Below, piece by piece: positions 8,716-15,838 of a stretch of 42,154 nucleotides of DNA. Made by a program: the position numbers and the translations under genes. The stretch comes from JAFDVL01 sp043719385 (GTDB taxonomy: Bacteria; Acidobacteriota; Blastocatellia; RBC074), in contig JAYSTY010000285.1 in the NCBI GenBank assembly GCA_043719385.1, forward strand, positions 1-42,154. Direction: 5' to 3'. How positions within the stretch are numbered: position 1 is the first letter of the stretch; every line of letters starts with the position of its first letter. The notes under the pieces were generated by a model, which saw nothing but the letters and a program-made list of their open reading frames with translations, was not told the origin of the DNA and searched no databases.

Positions 8716-9957
8716 ATGAAACGACGCGAATTTCTCAAAACAAGTGCAGCGGCTGCGCCCCTCGCGGCTCTGTCAAAAAGTGCGGTAGCACAAAAACATG
8801 AACTTGGCGTCAAGCTCGCGCAGGCAATGAACGCGCCTGTTTTGAAAACAGAACTTTTCAAAACACCTGTCAAAATTGCTTCGATTGACTTACTGAAAAA
8901 CGGAAAGAATTTCATCGTCCGCGTGCGCTCAACCGATGGCGCAGAAGGGATTGGCAGCGCTCAGGATTCTGTCATGGCGACAACGTACCCGATTTTTCTC
9001 AAGCGTGTAGCGCCTTTCTTTATCGGCAAAGATGCACGCGAATTGGAAAATTTAATTCACGAAGTTTACCTGCGCGATTCAAATTACAAATGGCAGGGTT
9101 TAGCGTTTTGGGTCTGCGTTTCCAGCCTCGAAGTTGCGATTCTTGACCTGCTTGGCAAAGTCGCTAACAAGCCACTCGGTGAATTGTTGGGCAAAATTCT
9201 CCGTAAAGAAATTCCCGTCTATCGTGCCAGCGGCAATCGTGGCAATGCGCCGGAAGTAGAAATCGCTTTCCTCCAAAAAATCGTTGCTGAAACCGGAGCC
9301 AAAGCCATCAAGTTTCGCCTCGGTGCGCGGATGCACTACGACGATGCCTCGACCAAACGCGATCACGCGATGATTCCACTCACGAGAAAAATCTTCGGCG
9401 AAAAGATGGCAATTTATGCTGATGGGAATGGTTCTTATAACATTCCGATGGCGATCAAAATCGGACGGATGATGGAAGAATACAAACTCGCTTTTTTTGA
9501 AGAACCTGTGCCGTTTGATTATTACGACGAGACGAAACAAATTGCGGACACGCTTACGATTCGCATTGCGCTCGGTGAACAGGAAAGCAGTCTGCGCAGC
9601 TTTCGCCGCATCATCGAAAATGACGTAGCGCAAGTCATTCAACCAGACTTACTTTATTTCGGTGGCTTAACGCGAAGCATTAAAGTTGCGCGGATGGCTG
9701 CGATTGCAGGCAAAGATTGCACGCCGCACATGTCAGGCGGAGGTTTGGGATATTTATATATCGCGCATTACGCTTCGTGCGTTCCAAATTGCGGCGCGCA
9801 TCAGGAATACAAAGGCGAAGAAGATACGCTGCCTGTGAGTTCAGAAACTTCGTCCTTGAAAAGTGAAAACGGATTACTGAAAGTGCCAACGGGACCGGGA
9901 TTAGGCGTGACGATTGATCCTAACTTTATTAAAAAGGCTCAAGTCGTCACGGCTTGA
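8716..9957 (+). CDS. Tat-exported enolase-superfamily enzyme (mandelate racemase/muconate lactonizing type)
   Basis: Mg-dependent enzyme that abstracts the proton alpha to a carboxylate; the substrate is unknown. The N-terminus MKRREFLKTSAAAAPLAAL is a twin-arginine signal, so the folded enzyme is probably sent to the periplasm. The capping domain covers about residues 50-165. The barrel shows the expected residues: Lys199 in AIKFRLG, metal ligands Asp236 (YADGNG), Glu262 (FFEEP) and Glu288 (GEQES), and the general base His338 (TPHMSGGG). Length 413 is normal. Its partner upstream is the secreted HbpS-like protein, suggesting a periplasmic pair. It ends facing the TonB receptor across a strong hairpin element. 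Confidence 0.9.
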   Translation: MKRREFLKTSAAAAPLAALSKSAVAQKHELGVKLAQAMNAPVLKTELFKTPVKIASIDLLKNGKNFIVRVRSTDGAEGIGSAQDSVMATTYPIFLKRVAPFFIGKDARELENLIHEVYLRDSNYKWQGLAFWVCVSSLEVAILDLLGKVANKPLGELLGKILRKEIPVYRASGNRGNAPEVEIAFLQKIVAETGAKAIKFRLGARMHYDDASTKRDHAMIPLTRKIFGEKMAIYADGNGSYNIPMAIKIGRMMEEYKLAFFEEPVPFDYYDETKQIADTLTIRIALGEQESSLRSFRRIIENDVAQVIQPDLLYFGGLTRSIKVARMAAIAGKDCTPHMSGGGLGYLYIAHYASCVPNCGAHQEYKGEEDTLPVSSETSSLKSENGLLKVPTGPGLGVTIDPNFIKKAQVVTA

Positions 9958-9962
9958 AAAAT

Positions 9963-10039
9963 GTAGAGCACACTTTCCAGTTTACAGATGTACCGCCATT
10001 AATTTTGGGGCCATCGGCAAACTGGAAAGTTTGCTCTAC
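9963..10039. repeat. hairpin element 1: 23-base inverted arms between convergent genes
   Basis: Arms 9963-9985 and 10017-10039 are reverse complements at 21 of 23 positions, with a 31-base spacer. The right arm is itself palindromic (GCAAACT-TTCC-AGTTTGC on the minus strand). The element starts five bases after the enolase stop and ends directly next to the TonB-receptor stop, so it may serve as a two-way 3' end structure, though there is no U-tract. Architecture resembles a REP doublet. Confidence 0.75.
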
Positions 10040-12682
10040 TTAAAAACTAAACCGCATCCCTGTTTCTATTCTGCGCCCCGGCATTGCCGCAATCGCCTGC
10101 CCAAAGAAAGGCGACGTTTGCACGCCAATAAAATTCGTGCGATTCGCGTGATTGATGGCATTGGTCGCCTGGATATAAAACTCTGTGCGATAGCGTTTAT
10201 TCGCCAGACTCATGCCCCCGCCCGACATCGCGCCCAGCATCTCGCCACTGTCGCCGCCAGCACGAATCACGCGCATCTGCACCTGTCCACCAGCTTGCTC
10301 TTTTACTTTGCCGAAGCCGAATGCCCAGCTTAATCGCGTGCCTAAATTTAATTGCCCTGCGCCACGCGCACTGTTGCGGCTGAAACCGCTGGGACGATCA
10401 TTGATGATGGCGTCGCCGTTATTATCAAAGCCAGTAGTAATATTGTAGGGCATCGCGGAGAGGTAATTAAATGTCGTCCCGGCGCGCAGTCTTTTATAAA
10501 CCGGAAAGCTCGCCATCCCGAAAACCATGTGCCGAATGTCATTCATTGCCGCGCCGCGTTCCGCTCGCAAATTAAAGCTATTCATCGGCAAACTAAAGTC
10601 GCTGTCAGATTCGTTCGTTACTTTCGACAACCGATAATTCACGCCCATGTGGATGCCCTGGGGGAGGTTGCTCCAATTCATATTGAACATCAGCGAATGC
10701 CCGAAAGAGTTAGCGATGGAGGCGACCTGCGTAATATTCCCTTGCGTCGGCAGCGGACGCCCCAGCCCAGGAATTGGCTGATTAATATTGATGCCGCGCA
10801 ACTGATGCAAACCACGCGTAAAAGAATAGTTCGTCATTACACGTAAATTGTGCGGCAATTCGCGCTCGACGCCGATTGATGATTGGATGATTTGCGGCAT
10901 CCGTAAATTCGCCTGTCGTTGAATCACGCTCGGCGGCAGTGTGATAGCTGCTCCGCCAGAAAGTGGATCGGGATAGCCCGGATTGCGCACAATCAAATCC
11001 GTCTGATTTTGCCCGTTGACGCGCAAAATCTGTTCAAGCGTGGCGTTGCCAAACCAGTCATAAAATATCCCGCCGCCGCCGCGAATTGTGGTTTTGCCAT
11101 TCTTGAAAGGCGACCACGCAAAGCCAGCACGTGGCGCAAAATTGCGCTTGTCACTCAGGTTGGTTTGCAATTCATGCCGGACGCCAAAGCTCAGGGTGAA
11201 ACTCTTACGCACGCGCCAATCATCCTGCAAATACCAGCCAAGTTGATATTGATTGAAGGCTACGGCAGGCGCACCGCTGCGGCGTGAATATTGCAGCGGA
11301 CGATTTGCTTGAAAATCAGCGAGGCTCGCAAAGGTGAACGTGCCGTTCGTATTGCGCACTTCATTACTGGCATAACTACCAGCTTCCAGTTGAATCCCCG
11401 TGCGCAATAAATGCTTCTTGAAATAAGACAGATCAAGATTGTCGTTCAGTTCGATTTCGCGCAAGGAACGATCACTTGTCACCTGTGCGCCGCCGCGAGT
11501 GAAGGCATCCAGCACCACAATCGTTTGGGCATTCGACAAAGACCGGATACCGACATCGCGCCACGTCGTTTGGAAGCGAAGTTCATTGAAAATTTTCTTG
11601 CCCATCGCGCCGGAATCTGAGAGTCGGAAAATATGTTCGGTGGAATCTGAAGTGAAGGCGCGATCCGCCAAATCGAAGTTGCCGACGCCGAGATTTTCCT
11701 GGGCGTTCGCATTGCGTTGATATTCGCCCCGCAGCGTGTGCGTTTTATTCAAGGCGTGTTCGATGCGCGTTTGCAAATTCAGCCGCTGTGATGGCCGGCG
11801 AATCAAATCGGCGATCCTGCCAGTTGGTAACGCCGCGAAAATCGTTTTTGTATCATACGAATTCATCCCGTCCACCGAACCCGAAATATCTGTATGATTT
11901 TTCCAAAGCGGCCCGCTGAAATCCAATCCGTAGCGGCGATCCTGCTCAGCACCGCGAAACGGCGCAAAAGCATTGCGGGCATTCAGGGCTTCATCACGAA
12001 AGCCAAAATTTACGCTGCCGTGCCAGCCGTTAATGCCCGGCTTGGTGAAGATCTCTACGCTGATAAACCCGGCCTCGTGATTTTCCGCCGCCCATTGATT
12101 GGTGCGAAAACGAATTTCGCGGATTTGCGATTTGGGGGGGAATTTGCCGCCGCCAAAACCATTGACGCGAAAGCGTGCGCCCGGCCCCGCCATGTTGCGA
12201 ATCGCCTCTTCAAATTCATCGGGATCATCGGGCAACATTGCCAATTGCGCTTCGGTCAGCACGGAAGAAAATCCATCGCCACGCGGATCGGTGTTGGCTT
12301 CCTGCTTGTCCTGCTTAACCTGAATTTCATCTTTGACGTTGGCGATTTGCAGCGTGACGGCAAGTGTATTCGCACCGAGATTAAGTTGGACTGTTTCGAC
12401 GACTTGCGATTCAAATCCGTTGGCAGCGATTTTTACGCGATAGCTGCCGACGGCGAGTCGTGTGAGGTGCGCTTCACCACTGCGATTTGTCTCCGTAGCT
12501 TTCGCCTTACCGCCATTGACCTCGACTTGCACGGAAGCATCACGAATCGCGGCTCCGCGCTGGTCTACAACTTTCACGGTGAGGTTGGCATCGTTGGCGG
12601 ATTTGGGCTGCGCTTGCGCAAAGCTGAACGCCAACGCAAACCACAGGCAGGCCAGTACAAATTGTCGGTTGTCTAGGTTCAT
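10040..12682 (-). CDS. Oar-like TonB-dependent outer-membrane receptor with carboxypeptidase-regulatory-like domain
   Basis: Predicted outer-membrane receptor of 880 residues. Residues 1-24 are a signal peptide (ending FAQAQ). About 30-115 is an Ig-like carboxypeptidase regulatory domain (LTVKVVDQRGAAIRDASVQVE, LTRLAVGSYRVKIAANGFES). A plug-like region follows (LAMLPDDPDEFEEAIRNMAGPGARFRVNGFGGG), then a large beta barrel rich in alternating aromatic strands (FGVRHELQTNLSDKRNFAPRAGFAWSPF) ending in an aromatic residue (MRFSF), as needed for barrel assembly. Such Oar-type receptors are numerous in Acidobacteriota; the ligand is unknown, and no TonB box is obvious. Preceded on the same strand by a LolA-like protein. 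Confidence 0.88.
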   Translation of the reverse strand: MNLDNRQFVLACLWFALAFSFAQAQPKSANDANLTVKVVDQRGAAIRDASVQVEVNGGKAKATETNRSGEAHLTRLAVGSYRVKIAANGFESQVVETVQLNLGANTLAVTLQIANVKDEIQVKQDKQEANTDPRGDGFSSVLTEAQLAMLPDDPDEFEEAIRNMAGPGARFRVNGFGGGKFPPKSQIREIRFRTNQWAAENHEAGFISVEIFTKPGINGWHGSVNFGFRDEALNARNAFAPFRGAEQDRRYGLDFSGPLWKNHTDISGSVDGMNSYDTKTIFAALPTGRIADLIRRPSQRLNLQTRIEHALNKTHTLRGEYQRNANAQENLGVGNFDLADRAFTSDSTEHIFRLSDSGAMGKKIFNELRFQTTWRDVGIRSLSNAQTIVVLDAFTRGGAQVTSDRSLREIELNDNLDLSYFKKHLLRTGIQLEAGSYASNEVRNTNGTFTFASLADFQANRPLQYSRRSGAPAVAFNQYQLGWYLQDDWRVRKSFTLSFGVRHELQTNLSDKRNFAPRAGFAWSPFKNGKTTIRGGGGIFYDWFGNATLEQILRVNGQNQTDLIVRNPGYPDPLSGGAAITLPPSVIQRQANLRMPQIIQSSIGVERELPHNLRVMTNYSFTRGLHQLRGININQPIPGLGRPLPTQGNITQVASIANSFGHSLMFNMNWSNLPQGIHMGVNYRLSKVTNESDSDFSLPMNSFNLRAERGAAMNDIRHMVFGMASFPVYKRLRAGTTFNYLSAMPYNITTGFDNNGDAIINDRPSGFSRNSARGAGQLNLGTRLSWAFGFGKVKEQAGGQVQMRVIRAGGDSGEMLGAMSGGGMSLANKRYRTEFYIQATNAINHANRTNFIGVQTSPFFGQAIAAMPGRRIETGMRFSF

Positions 12683-12725
12683 AAAATTCGGCGCTGGTTA
12701 GTTTTTCAATAGCCGGAAGGCGGGT

Positions 12726-12787
12726 GTCAAGAGTACAAGCTTCAGCTTGATTTTAAGCATAGCCAAGCTAAAACTGGTACTCTTGAC
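12726..12787. repeat. hairpin element 2: 24-base inverted arms
   Basis: Arms 12726-12749 and 12764-12787 are reverse complements at 21 of 24 positions with a 14-base spacer. The left arm contains the palindrome CAAGCT-TC-AGCTTG. It lies between the LolA-like gene (stop 12806) and the TonB receptor start (12682), both minus strand. It would sit in the mRNA between them and could stabilise or end the upstream message. No U-tract is present. Confidence 0.75.
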
Positions 12788-12805
12788 GCCTGTTGTCGCG
12801 TACTA

Positions 12806-13726
12806 CTACTTCTCAAATTTATCCGCTTTGATGATTGGGTTGATTTTGAATTTCGTCAGTTGCCACTCTTCGTTTGCCTGCCCGTCAATCGTGCGTGAAA
12901 TGCGATGGGGCAGGGTGACGCCACCTTCTGCACGAAAGTCTTCAAACCGAAGCTGGATTTCCACCATGGGTTCCGCCGCCGCTTGTGCCGCTGCTTTGGC
13001 TTGCGCCTCCTTTATTTCCTTCTCCATCTCTTCGGGCGTTTTCTTTTTGGCTTCATCGCTGTGAGACATTTGCCGCGTCATCATCCGCATTTGTGGCTTG
13101 CGGCCCTGATAGCTCAGCATCAGGGGGCGATGTGTTTTTTGATCCAGGAAAAGTTGCGCGGTCAGTCCAATCACTTTGCCCTTTACCTCAATCACATCCG
13201 CCACGCCATCTGGCGCTTCAGCTTCGCCCCCGTAACTGTATTCCAGCGGCACAGCAACAGGCGACTGCCCTAATACGCCAAGCAGCAAGCGCGTCCATTC
13301 CTGCCGAATGAACATCTGTTGCGCTTTTTGTGCGTCGGCTGAGTTGCCACCACTCGGCGCTATCCGCAAAATAAGATTCCCTCCGGCAGGCGCATTATTT
13401 TGCATATCCGTCCAAGCCTTTTCGCCATTCAAGGCCTCCAGTCGAGTCACCTCAATGCCCGGCATCGGACTCATCACCGATGTTTTTAGAAATTTATCCG
13501 GCAACATCATTTCAAGTTCGATGTCGCCGCTCATTTCGCGTTCCCCCAGCATTTGCCGATAGGTTCCCGCAATTGAGAGGGATTTTATTTTGTCGCTGCC
13601 AATCGCAGCGCGTGCCTGGCTCAATAATTCCTGAGCGCGGGCGACTTTTTTGGCATCGTCCTGTGGGGTTGGAACAAACAAAATCCATGTAGTTAAAACC
13701 GAAATCAAAATTATTAATCGGGTCAT
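12806..13726 (-). CDS. putative periplasmic LolA/LolB-like protein
   Basis: Exported protein of 306 residues, start supported by AAGGAG eight bases before the ATG at 13726. The N-terminus (TRLIILISVLTTWILFV) is a signal peptide. The body alternates beta strands in the manner of lipoprotein-carrier folds: SLSIAGTYRQMLGEREMSGDIELEMMLPDKF, LNGEKAWTDM, VIGLTAQLFLDQKTHRPLMLSYQG. Near residues 230-260 is a charged, alanine-rich helix (KKKTPEEMEKEIKEAQAKAAA) that interrupts the sheet. I recognise the general fold, not a named family. The gene is immediately upstream of the TonB receptor, suggesting an envelope role, but the cargo is unknown. Confidence 0.6.
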   Translation of the reverse strand: MTRLIILISVLTTWILFVPTPQDDAKKVARAQELLSQARAAIGSDKIKSLSIAGTYRQMLGEREMSGDIELEMMLPDKFLKTSVMSPMPGIEVTRLEALNGEKAWTDMQNNAPAGGNLILRIAPSGGNSADAQKAQQMFIRQEWTRLLLGVLGQSPVAVPLEYSYGGEAEAPDGVADVIEVKGKVIGLTAQLFLDQKTHRPLMLSYQGRKPQMRMMTRQMSHSDEAKKKTPEEMEKEIKEAQAKAAAQAAAEPMVEIQLRFEDFRAEGGVTLPHRISRTIDGQANEEWQLTKFKINPIIKADKFEK

Positions 13727-13795
13727 TTTAGCAACTCCTTTTGTCTTCTATTTGTGACGAAGGGCGACTGAAGTTCCATTATTTAGCAAAGAGCG

Positions 13796-13845
13796 TAAAA
13801 ACAAATTGACCCAGGGCAGATGAGAGTTCCTGCCTTGGGTCAATT
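13796..13845 (-). terminator. intrinsic terminator after the haem-motif gene
   Basis: On the minus strand a 16-bp stem (13830-13845 pairing with 13804-13819, one G-U pair, 10-base loop) is followed by TTTGTTTTT. It lies about 40 bases after the stop at 13883 and so would end that transcript before the LolA-like gene. Confidence 0.75.
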
Positions 13846-13882
13846 GCGCGGGCTACCCACCCGCTACCACGGGTACTGACGA

Positions 13883-14629
13883 TTATCGCTTGTTCAGTTT
13901 TGTCATCCGATCTTCCAACCGTCCAGGTTCGTGGCAAGTCATACACGCGATGCTCGAATTGTCTGCGGCTTTCGGATTTTCTTTCCATTTTTTGGCGATT
14001 AGTTCATATGGAGTATCGGGCAGCACAGCGAGAATTTTGTCGAGTGCTTCATTCGCTTCTTTGGTGTGTCCGGTGCGCAGTGCAGATTGCGCTAAACCGC
14101 CCAGGACTTCACCGCGCATGTGGATTGGAAGCTTATCAATAAAGGGACCTTGCTCCTTCCATAAAATCTGATATGCGTCGTAAGCCGAAGTCCACGCTGC
14201 CGAACGAAATTCTTTCGGTAAACGATCCGCAAAAAGCACATAAGAACCGCCGGTTACTGCTTCAACGCCACTCGCTTCAGGGCCATGCTGTTTGGCTGTA
14301 GCGAACAAAGAGATTACTTCTTTATATTTCTGGTTAAATTCAGTTTGATTATTTTTCTCATTGGCAAGAATTGCCCGATACAACGCCGCACCCGCTTTCC
14401 AGGCAAGCAAATCAGCTTTGGCTTTTGGTCTTTGTTCCAATAAAACCTCAATATTCTTTTCGGCTCTGGTCAGACGCTCAAGATCATTTTGCAAAAAGCC
14501 TGCGAAAATATCTTCGCGTAAAAGCGTGTGAACGGTGAGCCGCGTATCCGCCAATGGTGGCGCAGTGGATTGCGCCAAAGCAAGTGTTGCGATGATTGCT
14601 GTGAGCAACACGATTTTGAAAGTTCGCAT
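13883..14629 (-). CDS. periplasmic helical protein with one c-type haem site
   Basis: Exported protein of 248 residues; AAGGAG precedes the ATG at 14629 by a good distance. A signal peptide ends near residue 20 (ATLALAQS). The middle (about 30-215) is all-helical with TPR-like pieces (LLAWKAGAALYRAILANEKNN, GLAQSALRTGHTKEANEALDKIL). Near the C-terminus CMTCH (Cys229, Cys232, His233) is a canonical covalent haem-attachment site, followed only by 15 residues. The unusual placement of a single haem motif at the very end of a helical scaffold suggests an electron-transfer or sensor role, but I know no named family. A terminator follows, so it is probably monocistronic. Confidence 0.65.
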   Translation of the reverse strand: MRTFKIVLLTAIIATLALAQSTAPPLADTRLTVHTLLREDIFAGFLQNDLERLTRAEKNIEVLLEQRPKAKADLLAWKAGAALYRAILANEKNNQTEFNQKYKEVISLFATAKQHGPEASGVEAVTGGSYVLFADRLPKEFRSAAWTSAYDAYQILWKEQGPFIDKLPIHMRGEVLGGLAQSALRTGHTKEANEALDKILAVLPDTPYELIAKKWKENPKAADNSSIACMTCHEPGRLEDRMTKLNKR

Positions 14630-14950
14630 GATTTTTCTCCTTGATTTGTTAAGTGTACGAAAATTGTTTTCACCATCACCTCGCGGTCAGATTTCCAATC
14701 CACCCATTACAATAGAAAACTTTCTGCTGACACGAGTCCGCCAAATCTCTGGGTACGATCATAACATCGGAGTTGTTTCCAGAATATAGTCTTACGTTTT
14801 TTTAAAGTCGTATGCGTGAGGCGGTGAACCTCGCGGAAGAATTATCAGATTCAACACGCTCGAAGAAATTGCCAAAGAAAAGAAATCACTTACAGGAACA
14901 GACTGAAAAGCTTATTGAACCAAAGTTGAATGTGCTAGAATAATTATGCT
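14630..14950. other. 321-base intergenic region, no supported gene
   Basis: The first 15 bases hold the Shine-Dalgarno of the haem-motif gene. From 14812 to 14943 a 43-codon plus-strand frame is open, and another frame over 14836-14905 also reads as plausible peptide, so this may be a remnant of a lost small gene before the HNH cassette. No promoter, terminator or RNA gene is convincing here. Confidence 0.4.
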
Positions 14951-15319
14951 ATGAATCAACAAGTTACATTGCAAGTTTCGGAGAACGTTTGGTTTTACGC
15001 TAAGTCTGTAGCTACGCAAAACAAACAACGCATCGAAGATGTAATGTCGGATTGGCTTGATAAAATGTCGAGCGAAGTTGCAATCGAAAAACTTTCGGAT
15101 GTCAGAATTCTTGCCTTAGCCAATCTACAACTTCCTGAATCTCAACAAGAAACTTTACACGAATTGCTTGAAAAAAACGGCGAAGGCGAACTGACAAAAC
15201 TTGAACGTAAATATCTTGATGAATTGATGGAAATTCATGATGATGCCTTGCTGACAAAAGCCAAAGCAATGCGCGTTGCTGTTCAGCGCGGGTTGATGAA
15301 ACCTTTATCTTCCGAATGA
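14951..15319 (+). CDS. small helical protein paired with HNH nuclease
   Basis: Soluble protein of 122 residues, no signal peptide. The N-terminal part (VTLQVSENVWFYAKSVATQNKQRIEDVMSDWLDKM) looks like a ribbon-helix-helix type antitoxin start: a short strand followed by two helices. The rest is a charged helical tail (GELTKLERKYLDELMEIHDDALLTKAKAMRVAVQRGLM). The stop overlaps the next start (ATGA, 15316-15319), so it is coupled to the HNH gene. I recall similar small-protein/HNH pairs in cyanobacteria and other bacteria, but the role is undescribed to me; a toxin-antitoxin-like or mobile module is an inference. The surrounding DNA looks more AT-rich than its flanks. Confidence 0.6.
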   Translation: MNQQVTLQVSENVWFYAKSVATQNKQRIEDVMSDWLDKMSSEVAIEKLSDVRILALANLQLPESQQETLHELLEKNGEGELTKLERKYLDELMEIHDDALLTKAKAMRVAVQRGLMKPLSSE

Positions 15320-15618
15320 ACCGCTCAAATATTCCCGACCACATCAAAATAAAAGTCAGGCAAACCGCACGACATCGTTGCGGTTATTGTTTGTTACTGC
15401 AAAAATATTCACCGATAGTGTTTCAGTTTGACCATTACAATCCTGTTTCAAAAGGCGGAACAAGTGAGGAAAATAATCTTTGGCTAGTGTGCGGGAATTG
15501 CAACAATGCGAAATCTGATAATACCGAATGCTTTGACCCCGTCACTGAAACTATTACCCCGATTTTTAATCCGCGCACTCAAAATTGGAGCGAACATTTT
15601 GAATGGGACGGAACCTGA
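15316..15618 (+). CDS. HNH endonuclease, truncated by an in-frame TGA
   Basis: Short HNH-type nuclease of 100 residues as read. CGYC (zinc-knuckle cysteines), FDHYNPVSKGGTSEENNLWLVCGNCNNAKSD and FNPRTQNWSEHF are the conserved blocks: His in FDHY, Asn in NNLW and the second CxxC pair. The catalytic core is therefore complete, but full-length relatives go on for about 40 residues, and that remainder is present in the same frame after the TGA at 15616-15618. The shortened protein might still bind zinc and cut DNA. Confidence 0.75.
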   Translation: MNRSNIPDHIKIKVRQTARHRCGYCLLLQKYSPIVFQFDHYNPVSKGGTSEENNLWLVCGNCNNAKSDNTECFDPVTETITPIFNPRTQNWSEHFEWDGT

Positions 15619-15744
15619 GCAATCATTGTCGGTAAGACGCCAATTGGACGCGGAACAGTCGAGTTATTAAAACTTAACGATGAAAGAATTGTTGCCGTCC
15701 GCCAGGAATGGGTTTCAGCCGATTGGCACCCACCGAAAGACTAA
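15619..15744 (+). pseudogene. detached C-terminal part of the HNH gene
   Basis: In frame with the HNH gene after its TGA, 41 sense codons read VGKTPIGRGTVELLKL, then RQEWVSADWHPPKD and TAA at 15742-15744. This matches the C-terminal wording I know for the family (G-TPIGRATV...WV-AGWHPP). The gene was therefore about 142 residues before the stop arose by substitution or by a 6-base insertion (TGAGCA). Confidence 0.7.
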
Positions 15745-15838
15745 CCCCATCAGAGACAACTCGTGTCGTGATAGACTGAATTTTCTAAAAAGCGCAAAGC
15801 CAATATTTACCCGTACTTAATTTTTCCTGGTATTGCTT

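Noticed and set aside
11894..12676. A 260-codon plus-strand open frame inside the TonB receptor
   Set aside because: It is antisense to a clearly coding gene with signal peptide and domain structure, and its own translation has no recognisable motif; other long antisense frames (for example 15817-16437) are the same kind of shadow.
14812..14943. A 43-codon plus-strand frame before the HNH cassette
   Set aside because: No ribosome-binding site, no family resemblance, and a second frame in the same stretch looks equally plausible; kept only as a possible remnant.
15616..15618. TGA in the HNH gene as a selenocysteine or recoded codon
   Set aside because: No SECIS-like hairpin is evident after it, the position is not catalytic, and a simple nonsense change or small insertion explains it.
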